The translations under genes were made by a program, and so were the position numbers. Below are positions 28,113-36,398 of a DNA stretch of 64,000 bases, in pieces. Location: NCBI RefSeq assembly GCF_000829455.1, contig NZ_JXAK01000030.1, positions 19,956-83,955 of the forward strand, read 5' to 3'. How positions within the stretch are numbered: position 1 is the stretch's first letter; each line of letters opens with the position of its first letter. This DNA is from Gordoniibacillus kamchatkensis. Its GTDB lineage: Bacteria > Bacillota > Bacilli > Paenibacillales > NBRC-103111. The notes beneath the pieces were generated by a model. That model made no database searches. It was not told the origin of the DNA and saw only the letters and a list, made by a program, of their open reading frames with translations.

Positions 28113-28844
28113 GTGAGAGTCGAAGTTTGGTCCGATTTTGTGTGCCCGTTTTGCTACATCGGCAAGCGCCGGTTCGAGGCGGCGCTGCAGCGTTTTGCCC
28201 ATAAAGACGAAGTGGAGGTCGTGTTCCGCAGCTTTGAGCTCGACCCGAATTCGCCGCGCGACGTAGGCCATGACGTGCACGCTATGCTGGCCGCGAAATA
28301 CGGCATGAGCCGCCAGCAGGCGATCGCCATGAACGCCAATGTGGCAGCTCAGGCGGAGGAGGCGGGCCTTACGTTCCGGTTCGATACGGCGATTTTGACG
28401 AATACGTTCGATGCGCACCGGCTGGCCCATTTTGCCGCGAGCCGCGGCTTGATGCAGCCTGTTGTCGAACGGCTGTTTCAAGCCTACTTTACCGATTCTG
28501 TGCATATCGGCGATCGCGATACGCTCGCCGAATTGGCTGCCGAAGCCGGCCTTGACCGGGCCGAGACGGCGCGCATGCTGGCCGGCGGCGATTATGCCGA
28601 CGCCGTGCGCGCGGACGAAGATGAGGCCGCCCGGCTTGGCGCCAGAGGCGTGCCGTTCTTCGTGCTGAACCGCAAGTACGCCGTCTCCGGGGCTCAGTCC
28701 AGCGACATGTTTCTGAACGCCCTGCAGCAAGCGTGGCAGGAGTCGCAGCCGCTGACCGTGCTGAACGAAGCGCCGGACGGCTCTGCGTCGGCAGGTGTTT
28801 GCGATGGCGACGCGTGCGCGCCGTCGCGGGATAGTACAAATTAA
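28113..28844 (+). CDS. DsbA-family oxidoreductase (FrnE-like)
   Basis: 243 residues from GTG 28113, with AGGAGGTG at 28099-28106. The thioredoxin-fold opening VEVWSDFVCPFCYIGKRRFE holds the CPFC active site; DAHRLAHFAASRG and the cis-Pro loop ARGVPFFVLNRKYAVSGAQ are conserved. There is no signal peptide, matching cytoplasmic FrnE proteins, which take part in thiol redox and disulfide isomerisation. A C-terminal CDGDAC motif adds a second cysteine pair, as in several Bacillales FrnE proteins. The gene's leader is the tandem-repeat region described above. Confidence 0.88.
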   Translation: MRVEVWSDFVCPFCYIGKRRFEAALQRFAHKDEVEVVFRSFELDPNSPRDVGHDVHAMLAAKYGMSRQQAIAMNANVAAQAEEAGLTFRFDTAILTNTFDAHRLAHFAASRGLMQPVVERLFQAYFTDSVHIGDRDTLAELAAEAGLDRAETARMLAGGDYADAVRADEDEAARLGARGVPFFVLNRKYAVSGAQSSDMFLNALQQAWQESQPLTVLNEAPDGSASAGVCDGDACAPSRDSTN

Positions 28845-28856
28845 TTGGCACAATGC

Positions 28857-28893
28857 AGACCGCCTCTCGCTTTTTGCGGGGGCGGTCTTTTTG
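28857..28893 (+). terminator. Rho-independent terminator
   Basis: AGACCGCC (28857-28864) pairs with GGCGGTCT (28881-28888), followed by TTTTTGT. Confidence 0.85.
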
Positions 28894-29065
28894 TACACCG
28901 ATTCAGAATTATCGGAGCTGCCGCACTCTGATTCGCACTTCGTTCGAATAAAGCACTGCCGCCCGGAAATAATGGAAGATGATCGCTGAGAATCATTGCC
29001 AAAATCCTCCGGCACGCTGGTATCCGCGCAGCGATGGAGTATGGACGATGCGAGGGCATCCATAT

Positions 29066-29929
29066 ATGAATTACTTTTGGTCGAATACGATTTGGTATTT
29101 GGTGCTGGACGCTGTAACCATACTCGAAATGACCTTCATTCTTGTCAGAACCAAAAGACGCAAATTTGCCTTTGCGTTTTATTTGACATTATGCGGAATG
29201 GAGGTTCTTTTTTTTGAAACCGTCGTCTTTTTGCTGACGAGAGCCTACGACTACGCGCCGAAAATCATTCAGACCCAGCCTTTCGACGATAACCTGCTGG
29301 GAAAAGTCTTTTCGCAACTATCCGTCTCGGCAACCGCACTTCTCGTCGCCGTATTCCGTTTGAAATTTTTCTGGATTTTGACGTTGTCCGTCATTTACGC
29401 ACTAATCGAAAACCTGTTTTTGGCTTTAGGCGTTTATAGCCATAACTGGTACCGGACCTGGATGACTCCGATAGCGCTGATTGCGTTTTTCTGGGGCGCG
29501 AAAACCTATTATGCAGCGCTGCTGAAAGGTCCTAAGCCGTTTGCGCATTATTTGAACATCTTTACCGGCTTGTTTCCCATGTTCGTCCTTACGATTCTAT
29601 GGGTATTTTCGCTGTCAGGGTATCAGAATTACATCGCATCCGCTTTTCCCGATCCGGTCATTTATCGGATTCTGATTTCAACCTGGTATTTTATCGCCGT
29701 ATCCATTCCCATGATGCTGATTTATTTTTTGAAACTGACGTGGCGCTGGAAGGCTGCGGTCATCATCGCTCTTCATGGCGTTAATTATTTGGCCTATAAA
29801 AAATGGAACTTGCTCTGGTTTAAAGATGAATGGTGGTATTTGATTTTCTCGACTGTGACGATTGTCTGGATGTACTTTTCTGTTCTGTTGCTGGACTATT
29901 TGTATGCGAAGCCGAAACAACAGCATTGA
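29066..29929 (+). CDS. polytopic membrane protein of unknown function
   Basis: 287 residues with about eight hydrophobic helices (examples: WYLVLDAVTILEMTFILV, FAFYLTLCGMEVLFFETVVF, FFWILTLSVIYALIENLFLAL, IFSTVTIVWMYFSVLLLDY). The aromatic-rich composition and layout resemble the CBO0543-type membrane proteins common in spore-formers, but I cannot assign the family firmly. ATG 29066 follows GAGGG at a rather long distance; earlier in-frame starts exist. Base composition is lower in GC than the neighbours. No functional link to the adjoining gntP is visible. Confidence 0.65.
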   Translation: MNYFWSNTIWYLVLDAVTILEMTFILVRTKRRKFAFAFYLTLCGMEVLFFETVVFLLTRAYDYAPKIIQTQPFDDNLLGKVFSQLSVSATALLVAVFRLKFFWILTLSVIYALIENLFLALGVYSHNWYRTWMTPIALIAFFWGAKTYYAALLKGPKPFAHYLNIFTGLFPMFVLTILWVFSLSGYQNYIASAFPDPVIYRILISTWYFIAVSIPMMLIYFLKLTWRWKAAVIIALHGVNYLAYKKWNLLWFKDEWWYLIFSTVTIVWMYFSVLLLDYLYAKPKQQH

Positions 29930-30023
29930 ATTCTTTTTCTTCAGTTGAATGCTCATAACGCTCCCGAATAATGGAAAAGCTAACGCAGATGAATATTGGC
30001 TGCGGCTACAGGAGGCGGTTGTT

Positions 30024-31385
30024 ATGAGCAGTTTGTTCGGACTCAGCCACAATGTAACATTGATCGTTTGGGCGCTCGTCGCCATCGTGTTTCTTGTCGT
30101 TCTGATCGCCAGGTTCAAATGGAACCCGTTCGTAACGCTGCTCTTGTCCTCGCTGCTGCTCGGCTTTCTGGCAGGCATGAAGCCGGCGGACATCATCAAA
30201 GCGGTAACCGGCGGCCTCGGCGGCACGCTCGCAACGATCGCGATCGTCATCGGGCTTGGCACCATGCTGGGCAAAATGATGGCGGAATCGGGCGGTGCCG
30301 AGCGGATCGCGACGACGCTCGTGGACAGGTTCGGGGAGAAGCGCGTGCATTGGGCGATGATGCTCGTCGGCTTCATCGTGGGAATCCCCGTGTTCTTCGA
30401 GGTCGGCGTCATTCTGCTCATTCCGATCGTGTTCGTCGTCGCGCGGAAAACGAAGATGTCGCTGCTGCAAATCGGCATCCCGATCCTGGCCGGACTGTCT
30501 ACCGTGCACGGGCTCGTCCCGCCCCATCCGGCACCGATGATCGCCATCGACGCCTACAAGGCGGACCTTGGCACGACGATTTTGTACTCCCTGATCGTCG
30601 GACTGCCGACTGCCATCGTGGCGGGTCCGCTATTCGGCAAATATATCGGCAAACGCATCCGGGTCGAACCGCCGGAGAAGCTCGCCGAGCAGTTTACGAT
30701 GAAGGAGCGCCGCGATCTGCCCGGCTTCGGAATTACGCTGCTGACGATTTTGATGCCCGTGCTGCTTATGCTGATCGGATCTATCGCGAGCATCGCTGAC
30801 CCGAAGGCGAAGAGCGGCTTTACGCAGTTCGCCGGGTTTATCGGGAACGAGGTTATCGCGCTGCTGATTGCCGTCGTCTTTGCCTTTTTCACGCTCGGCT
30901 TTGCGCGCGGGTTTACGAAGGAAGAGGTATCGCGCTTTGCGAGCGAATGCTTGGCGCCGACGGCTACGATTATCTTGATCATCGGCGGCGGCGGGGCGTT
31001 CAAGCAGGTGCTCATTAACAGCGGGGTAGGCGGGGCGATTGCGGCGATTGCGACCCAGGCTCATGTGAACATCATTTTGTTCGCTTGGTTTGTCGCCGCG
31101 CTCATCCGCGTCGCCACAGGTTCAGCCACCGTCGCCATGACGACGGCCGCGGGCATTGTCGCCCCCATTTTGGCGCAAAATCCGGGGGCGAACGTCGAGC
31201 TTGTCGTGCTCGCGACGGGAGCGGGATCGCTCGTGCTGTCGCACGTGAACGATGCCGGGTTCTGGATGGTGAAGGAGTTTTTCGACATGAGCGTGCCGCA
31301 GACGTTGAAATCGTGGACGGCGATGGAGACGATTTTGTCGGTGCTGGGGTTGATCTTTATTCTTGTTCTTAGCGCGGTGGTGTAA
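30024..31385 (+). CDS. gntP: gluconate permease, GntP family
   Basis: 453 residues; ATG 30024 is fixed by AGGAGG at 30010-30015. The GntP signatures are intact: GLGTMLGKMMAESGGAERIA, VGIPVFFEVGVILLIPIVF, AGLSTVHGLVPPHPAPM, IIGGGGAFKQVLINSGVG, ALIRVATGSATVAMTTAAG and LSHVNDAGFWMVKEFF. About 12-14 helices are predicted. The protein imports gluconate or a related aldonate with H+. The matching kinase and dehydrogenase genes lie about 4-7 kb upstream on the same strand, in a separate transcript. Confidence 0.92.
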   Translation: MSSLFGLSHNVTLIVWALVAIVFLVVLIARFKWNPFVTLLLSSLLLGFLAGMKPADIIKAVTGGLGGTLATIAIVIGLGTMLGKMMAESGGAERIATTLVDRFGEKRVHWAMMLVGFIVGIPVFFEVGVILLIPIVFVVARKTKMSLLQIGIPILAGLSTVHGLVPPHPAPMIAIDAYKADLGTTILYSLIVGLPTAIVAGPLFGKYIGKRIRVEPPEKLAEQFTMKERRDLPGFGITLLTILMPVLLMLIGSIASIADPKAKSGFTQFAGFIGNEVIALLIAVVFAFFTLGFARGFTKEEVSRFASECLAPTATIILIIGGGGAFKQVLINSGVGGAIAAIATQAHVNIILFAWFVAALIRVATGSATVAMTTAAGIVAPILAQNPGANVELVVLATGAGSLVLSHVNDAGFWMVKEFFDMSVPQTLKSWTAMETILSVLGLIFILVLSAVV

Positions 31386-31389
31386 GGGG

Positions 31390-31422
31390 GTCTCGGTCTG
31401 CTTTGCGGACCGGGGCTTTTTT
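31390..31422 (+). terminator. Rho-independent terminator after gntP
   Basis: GTCTCGGTC pairs with GACCGGGGC (one G-U pair), followed by TTTTTT. Confidence 0.75.
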
Positions 31423-31539
31423 GCTTGCGGCCGGCCGCGGGAACGTGCGGGAAAGTGGCTAACGCGAACGAACGTATGGTATGATGGTGGGAAGCTATGC
31501 TGCGCCTGCAAGCAGCACGAATTACTGGAGGGACTACCC

Positions 31540-32349
31540 ATTACTGACGCCATCCTGAACGAAGCTATGACGATGTTGGAGCAGACGAGCCGCACGTTTT
31601 ACATTCCGATCAGCCGTTTGGTATCCGGGTTGAAGGAGGCGGTGACGTCAGCCTATTTATGCATGCGGGCCATTGACGAAATCGAGGATCATCCCGAGCT
31701 GGCGGACGAAGCCAAAACGGAGCTGCTGCAGCGGCTTGGGGAAGCGGTCCGTTCTTCGGATACGATTCGGCAAATCCGGGAGGTGCTGTCTCCGTACGAG
31801 ACGCTCTTGCCTCCGGTCACGATGCGGCTCCACGAGTGGGTGCTGCTGTGTCCGGAATCGGCCGCTGGGACGGTGCGCCGCTATATCGCGATGATGGCGG
31901 AGCAAATGGCAGAGTGGGTGGGGACGGGCTGGAGCATCCGCACGGAAGCCGACTTGGACCGCTACACGTACAGCGTTGCCGGCATGGTCGGCGAAATGCT
32001 GTCCGAGCTGTGGCTGTGGCACGACGATACGAAGTCCGATATGGCCAAGGCGGTCGCTTTTGGAAGAGGGCTGCAGGCGGTCAACATTATACGCAACAGA
32101 GCGGAGGATTTGGAACGAGGCGTCGACTTCTTCCCCGACGGATGGGGACTGGAAGCGATGCTGGAATATACGAACCGAAATTTGCGGCTGGCCGATGCGT
32201 ATGTCGCGGAGCTGGGGCAAGGGCCGGCACTGGAGTTTTGCAGCATCCCGCTGGCGCTAGCCCACGCTACGATTCGCGTCATCGCGTCCGGCGGCAGCAA
32301 GCTGACGAGAACGGGCGTACTGGACATCGTGAGCCGGGTAACGGGATAG
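31540..32349 (+). CDS. phytoene/squalene synthase-like protein
   Basis: About 269 residues of the trans-isoprenyl head-to-head synthase fold: TSRTFYIPISRLVSGLKEAVTSAYLCMRAIDEIEDHPE holds the first aspartate-rich site, and VNIIRNRAEDLERGVDFFPDGW the second. In the second, the usual N-x-x-R-D-x-x-E-D has Asn for the first Asp. The start is unclear: GGAGGG at 31528-31533 best serves an ATT codon at 31540, while the first in-frame ATG (31567) lies just before the conserved region. It may make a C30 carotenoid precursor, or be a non-catalytic relative; no desaturase gene is near. Confidence 0.78.
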   Translation: MTDAILNEAMTMLEQTSRTFYIPISRLVSGLKEAVTSAYLCMRAIDEIEDHPELADEAKTELLQRLGEAVRSSDTIRQIREVLSPYETLLPPVTMRLHEWVLLCPESAAGTVRRYIAMMAEQMAEWVGTGWSIRTEADLDRYTYSVAGMVGEMLSELWLWHDDTKSDMAKAVAFGRGLQAVNIIRNRAEDLERGVDFFPDGWGLEAMLEYTNRNLRLADAYVAELGQGPALEFCSIPLALAHATIRVIASGGSKLTRTGVLDIVSRVTG

Positions 32350-32467
32350 CCGCTGAGGCCGGGCGGAGCTAAATGAATGGGGGCATGCAGCCATACGGCG
32401 GCATGCCTTTTGTGCGCTTGGCGCGAATCGAACGAACGATTTTACGCTCATGTCGTGAAAATAAGGA

Positions 32468-32498
32468 TTGACCTTCACGTAACGTAAAGGTGTAGCAT
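32468..32498 (+). promoter_or_regulatory. MerR-type promoter with 19-bp spacer
   Basis: TTGACC (32468-32473), a 19-bp spacer and TAGCAT (32493-32498). The overlong spacer contains the dyad ACCTTCACGT-A-ACGTAAAGGT, the standard arrangement for MerR-family activation by DNA untwisting. It lies 24 bp before the merR-like start, so autoregulation is expected. Confidence 0.8.
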
Positions 32499-32521
32499 GA
32501 AGTTGTCGGGAGGTGAGCAAC

Positions 32522-33286
32522 ATGGAATACACGGTGCAGAAGCTGGGCCGCCTCGCAGGAGTCAGCACCAGAACGCTCCGGTTCTATGACGAGATTGGCA
32601 TTCTTAAGCCGGCAAGAATCAACTCGTCCGGATACCGGATCTATGGTCAGAAAGAGGTTGACCGGCTGCAGCAAATCCTGTTCTATCGGGAACTGGGAGT
32701 CAGTCTGGACCGGATCAAACAAATCGTCACCGACCCGTCCTTCAACGGAGCCGACGCCCTGAAAGAACACCGTGAGCAACTTCTCGACAAACGAAAACAG
32801 TTGGATCTGCTGATCTCTAACGTGGAGAAAACGATCGCCTTATACGAAGGGAGAATCACTATGACCGATAAAGAAAAATTCGAAGGCTTCAAACAGAAGC
32901 TGATGGAAGACAACGAGAACAAGTATGGGAAAGAAATCCGCGAGAAATACGGCGACGATGTTGTCGACAAGTCTAACGAGAAACTGATGAACATGACGCA
33001 GGAACAGCATGAAGCAGCGGCGCGTTTGGTTGCGGAAATGACGAGCACGCTGGCCGAAGCGTTCAAAACCGGCGATCCTGCCGGCGAGCTGGCCCAGAAA
33101 GCGGCGGAATTGCATAAGCAGTGGCTGATGTTTTACTGGAGCGAGTACAGCAAAGAAGGCCATGCGGGTCTCGCCCAAATGTACGTGGATGACGAACGCT
33201 TCACGGCCCACTATGACGCGGAGCAGCCGGGAACGGCAGCGTTTCTGCGAGATGCCATTCATATTTACACAAGTATGAAGAAATAA
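32522..33286 (+). CDS. MerR-family regulator with TipAS ligand-binding domain
   Basis: 254 residues. The N-terminal MerR domain (YTVQKLGRLAGVSTRTLRFYDEIGILKPARINSSGYRIYG) is followed by a dimerisation helix (HREQLLDKRKQLDLLISNVEKTIALYEG) and a TipAS-type effector domain (~115-254) with HKQWLMFYWSEYSKEGHAGLAQMYVDDERFTAHYD. This matches TipA/Mta-like regulators that sense multiple drugs and activate efflux or resistance genes. GGGAGGTG precedes ATG 32522. No target other than itself is visible nearby. Confidence 0.9.
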   Translation: MEYTVQKLGRLAGVSTRTLRFYDEIGILKPARINSSGYRIYGQKEVDRLQQILFYRELGVSLDRIKQIVTDPSFNGADALKEHREQLLDKRKQLDLLISNVEKTIALYEGRITMTDKEKFEGFKQKLMEDNENKYGKEIREKYGDDVVDKSNEKLMNMTQEQHEAAARLVAEMTSTLAEAFKTGDPAGELAQKAAELHKQWLMFYWSEYSKEGHAGLAQMYVDDERFTAHYDAEQPGTAAFLRDAIHIYTSMKK

Positions 33287-33297
33287 AGCGATGAATC

Positions 33298-33345
33298 AAA
33301 AAGAGGCTGTACCGCGGCTATTCGGCTGCGATGCGGCCTCTTTTG
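33298..33345 (+). terminator. Rho-independent terminator
   Basis: AAAAGAGGC near 33299 pairs with GCCTCTTTT ending at 33344, around an internal GC-rich stem. Confidence 0.7.
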
Positions 33346-33404
33346 TTCTGGCGGATTAGTTGAAGGTGGGAAAGCATGTGGTCCACACGCGCGACTTTCC
33401 TTGG

Positions 33405-33600
33405 CCACCATAAAGGAACGTAGTTCCGCTATTCACGGAAAGCGGGGCTCCGGATCAATCTTAACGGAACTGTGTTCCGTTATCGGTTCAGAACAAGAGT
33501 GCTTCTCGCGTAAAAGACGGAGATAACGTACTCTCGTTCCGCTAATTTTGGGAAATACCGGGGAAATGGGACGATAACGGAACAAATTTCCGCTAACCCC
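33405..33600. repeat. dispersed repeat with GGAAC/GTTCC modules (inverted relative of 60.7 kb)
   Basis: Contains several GGAAC...GTTCC modules such as TTAACGGAACTGTGTTCCGT and GTTCCGCTAATTTTGGGAAAT. Read on the minus strand, it lines up over more than 100 bp with 60700-60860 on the plus strand. No gene is seen. Confidence 0.7.
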
Positions 33601-33906
33601 CTAGCGGACATCTTCCCACCGGGTCCACATTTCGCGCGGATTGACCTCGTACCGCTCCCGCTCGCGGAACATGTACTGATGCATGATGAACTCCCGGCGA
33701 ATGGTGGCAAAATCGGGATGAAACCGCTGAATGTAGTCGTTGACCTCGGCTTCCGCATACGTCTTCCCCGGCTCAAGGCCGGATACGAGCCGCTCGAGCA
33801 CGATCAGCTTCTTTTTGTACTGTGCGGGAAGATGTTTGAGCTTGCCATCCTTGGTGAAAAAATTGCGGAGCACCGCTTCCTTTAACTGCTCGTTCGCGCT
33901 TGTCAT
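33601..33906 (-). CDS. DUF2087 domain protein
   Basis: 101 residues. AVLRNFFTKDGKLKHLPAQYKKKLIVLERL and VNDYIQRFHPDFATIRREFIMHQYMFRE are the DUF2087 signature, ending in NPREMWTRW. AGGAGG lies 8 bases before ATG 33906. The start overlaps the stop of the ArsR gene (ATGA). In many Firmicutes, DUF2087 is fused to such an ArsR domain as one protein, so these two genes may be a natural split or a fused gene broken by an indel near 33915-33925. The role of DUF2087 is unknown; it is presumed to be the sensory or regulatory half. Confidence 0.8.
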   Translation of the reverse strand: MTSANEQLKEAVLRNFFTKDGKLKHLPAQYKKKLIVLERLVSGLEPGKTYAEAEVNDYIQRFHPDFATIRREFIMHQYMFRERERYEVNPREMWTRWEDVR

Positions 33907-34199
33907 CGTAACGTCCTCCTCCGGCATGCGCCGAAAATCAAGTTGACCGTAGCCGCCGAATTTTGCCGGATAAAATATTCGTTAATCGCAAAATAAATCG
34001 TATTCCGCTCGCGCCGCTCCTTAATCAAAGCTGCCTCCCGCAGCTTTGCGGCATGATGCGTCACCGTCGGCGGCGCCACGTAGAGCCTGGCGGCAAGCTC
34101 CTGGCCGCTCAGCTCGCCGCGGGCGAGCAGCACGAGCATTTTGACCCGGATCGGATCGGACAGCGCTTTGTGGAATGCGACGATTTTATCGAGCTGCAT
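33903..34199 (-). CDS. ArsR-family helix-turn-helix regulator
   Basis: 98 residues: LDKIVAFHKALSDPIRVKMLVLLARGELSGQELAARLYVAPPTVTHHAAKLREAALIKERRERNTIYFAINE is a complete ArsR winged helix. No metal-site cysteines are present. The C-terminal tail (FGACRRRTLR) looks unnatural and may result from a frame change just before the DUF2087 part. The likely operator, an A/T-rich palindrome, lies just upstream at 34210-34235. Confidence 0.8.
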   Translation of the reverse strand: MQLDKIVAFHKALSDPIRVKMLVLLARGELSGQELAARLYVAPPTVTHHAAKLREAALIKERRERNTIYFAINEYFIRQNSAATVNLIFGACRRRTLR

Positions 34200-34209
34200 T
34201 AGGTCACCT

Positions 34210-34235
34210 TCTAATTTAATATATATCTAATTAGA
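34210..34235. promoter_or_regulatory. A/T-rich imperfect palindrome, candidate ArsR operator
   Basis: TCTAATT and TAATTAGA arms enclose an A/T-rich centre 11 bp before the ArsR start codon. Confidence 0.4.
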
Positions 34236-34261
34236 CAACAATATAATACTCAAGTCAATAG

Positions 34262-34450
34262 TTCCCTAACCCGACTTTGACCCCGACCAAGCCCGCGATC
34301 CAATCCGGCCTTCAATCACGCCCAAGATGCAATCTCTGTCCAGATCCAATCCCCGTCCGCGATTCACCCCAAAGTGCGGACTCCGGCTACGCCCTCGATC
34401 CAATCCCCGTCCCAATCCCGACCAACGCCCGCGATCCAATCAAAGCCCGA
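34262..34450. other. C-rich non-coding spacer with GATCCAATCC copies
   Basis: CGCGATCCAATC, AGATCCAATCCCCGTC and CGATCCAATCCCCGTC recur irregularly. No gene is seen; the block resembles the C-rich spacers at 9.0 and 49.0 kb. Confidence 0.4.
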
Positions 34451-35530
34451 TCATGCCTGCATGTTTCGCCGCGCCATAAACCGGAACAACCCTTTCAGCG
34501 CCGCCGAGACGACGAAATAAATGAACAGCAGCCGAAAAGTCTGGTATCCCCGACACGATGGACAAGTCAGCCCCCGACCTCATGCGCCATAATACCCATT
34601 TGATCCATGCCGCCGGGGGCCAGGCTCAGGAAGCTCGTCGGCAGCGAAATGGAATGGATGCGGCTCACGATGGTGCTAAACCATAGCGAGCCCGCGATAA
34701 GAACGGCTCCGCCGCCGAACGCCAGCGTGATCGTGCGGGCTTTGCGCTCCAGCTGCCCCGGCTGCAGCAGCAGCCCGACATAGCTGCCGATCATGAACTG
34801 CGACGCGTTAAGCAGCGGGGTAGGGAGGGCGGGACCGTGAAAGCCGGAAAGATTAACCACAGCCGTTGCGATCATCGGCCCGAGCATATAGGCGGTCGGC
34901 AGCTTGATTTTTTTTGCCGGCCCACGCGCTTGCAGCGCATATTGCCATAAACAGGACGAACTTGAGCAAAAACGCGCCCCACGCCAGCTGCGGGGCATGC
35001 GCCGCCTGAGCCGCCGCGGCAGCCGCATGCTCCCCGCCGAGAAGCGGGCTGAACAGCAGAAGCGGAACGCAAAAGACGATCATCATGACCCGGATCACCT
35101 GGAAAAACGTAACGACGGTCAAGTCGATATGCGTAAACTCTTCCGCGAGCGTAATCATTTGCGTCAGTCCGCCGGGCACGCTCGCCGTCATCATCGTCGG
35201 GAAATCGATGCCGGACAGCTTGGAGCTCACGATGGCGATGACCGTGCAAAGAGTCATTAGCAGCACCGTCATAAGCAGCATGGAGGGAAGCTCGCGGACG
35301 ACTTCCGCCAGCGCGCTCTTCGTCAGCGACAGCCCCATGGAGTAGCCGACGAGCAAAATGCCGACGTCCCGGATATAACCGGGCCAGGCAAGCGGCAGCT
35401 TGAGCAATTTATTCCCGATCAGCACAGCGATCATCGGCCCGAGCAGCCACGGAATCGGCATATGAATGAGCGTAAAAACGAATACGCCGGCCAAGGCGGC
35501 GAGGCAAGTCAAAATAACAGATTTCAGCAT
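34451..35530 (-). pseudogene. AbrB-family (PF05145-type) membrane protein with three one-base insertions
   Basis: The N-terminal half (LKSVILTCLAALAGVFVF..., WLLGPMIAVLIGNKL, SVPGGLTQMITLAEEFTHID) reads to AWAGKK. The C-terminal half continues in another frame as IKLPTAYMLGPMIATAVVNLSG to AHEVG, and then in further frames as ADLSIVSG and YQTFRLLFIYFVVSAALKG. Surplus bases are inferred at runs 34908-34915 (eight A on the minus strand), 34571-34575 (five G) and 34548-34551 (four G). Removing one base at each gives exactly 358 residues with the family's two-fold repeated layout of about ten helices. The family's function is poorly known (putative transport or regulation). Sequence error is more likely than decay. 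Confidence 0.78.
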
Positions 35531-35575
35531 GGCGCGTCACATCCGCTTCTTCTTTGTCGTCGAACATAAAGAGTT

Positions 35576-35615
35576 AGACCGGGACTCCTTGACGAGAAGG
35601 GGTCCCGGTCTTTTA
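35576..35615 (+). terminator. hairpin with T-run, no obvious upstream gene
   Basis: AGACCGGGAC pairs with GTCCCGGTCT, followed by TTTTA on the plus strand. The adjacent gene to the left is on the minus strand, so what it terminates is unclear. Confidence 0.55.
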
Positions 35616-35733
35616 TCCGATTGCTTCGATTTATTTAGCCTACCGCTTTTGCGCGGCGGTTGTCAATAGTTGGCGGAAAGCCCGAACCGTTCGTCCTTCG
35701 CCTTCATAGGGATAGGATAGAGGTGAATTTGCG

Positions 35734-35979
35734 ATGCTGAGTGTCATCATTTCCATCGTTATCGCTATAGTGATCGGATACATCGGGGAGGCGCTCGTGA
35801 AGTTCAGCATGCCGGCCGGGATACTCGGGGCGATGATCGCCGGTTTCGTCGGTTCATGGCTCGGCACGCTGCTGCTCGGCTCGTGGGGGCCGGTCATCGC
35901 CGGATTTCCCGTCGTTCCTGCCATTGCCGGGGCGGCACTGTTCGTGTTTTTATTAGGGCTGATCGCCAAGAAGCTATGA
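35734..35979 (+). CDS. GlsB/YeaQ/YmgE family (transglycosylase-associated) membrane protein
   Basis: 81 residues with three glycine-rich helices: IISIVIAIVIGYIGEALV, AGILGAMIAGFVGSWLGTLLL and AIAGAALFVFLLGLIAK. This is the compact PF04226 layout found in stress-induced small membrane proteins. GAGGTG precedes ATG 35734. The molecular function is not known. The last codons form one arm of a shared hairpin with the convergent gene's end. Confidence 0.85.
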   Translation: MLSVIISIVIAIVIGYIGEALVKFSMPAGILGAMIAGFVGSWLGTLLLGSWGPVIAGFPVVPAIAGAALFVFLLGLIAKKL

Positions 35980-36017
35980 ACGGCCGCACATGGATGCGGC
36001 AACAACGTTCATAGCTT
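35971..36017. terminator. convergent-gene terminator built from both gene ends
   Basis: AAGCTATGAACG (35971-35982) is perfectly complementary to 36006-36017, and an inner GCCGC/GCGGC stem extends it. The arms contain the stop codons of both convergent genes, each ending Lys-Leu or Lys-Leu-equivalent before the stop. Confidence 0.7.
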
Positions 36018-36350
36018 CAATACATACACCAAAGCCGTCTCCACCACCGCTGCAGCCGCCATGGCCATGGCGAGAGAGCTTCTCCCGGCTGCGTACAAAG
36101 CGGCGGAAGCCAGCAGAAATACGACGAGCTTGAGCGCAGTGCGGGCAGGGATAGGGACGATGGAAAATGACGCCTTTGGAGCGAGGAACAGCCCCCAGAC
36201 AATGGCGACAACGAGCGGGGCGCCGATGCCGATGGCGATTTTCGCCGCCACCCCGGCATTCACGTGGAAGCCCCAATAGCCGAAAGCGGCCAGCGATGCA
36301 AGTTCAAGCAGAAAAAAGAAACCCAGTACGATGCTTTCGATAATAATCAT
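36009..36350 (-). CDS. DUF2568 (YrdB-type) membrane protein
   Basis: 113 residues with four helices: IIIESIVLGFFFLLELASLAAFGYWGF, IAIGIGAPLVVAIVWGLFLAP, TALKLVVFLLASAALYAAG and LAMAMAAAAVVETALVYVL. The GYWGF and WGLFLAPKA patterns are typical of YrdB/DUF2568. AAGGAG precedes ATG 36350. Function unknown. Confidence 0.82.
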   Translation of the reverse strand: MIIIESIVLGFFFLLELASLAAFGYWGFHVNAGVAAKIAIGIGAPLVVAIVWGLFLAPKASFSIVPIPARTALKLVVFLLASAALYAAGRSSLAMAMAAAAVVETALVYVLKL

Positions 36351-36398
36351 CAATTTTCGCTCCTTGGATGATTTGTTTCTGCTTGGCATCACGTACGG

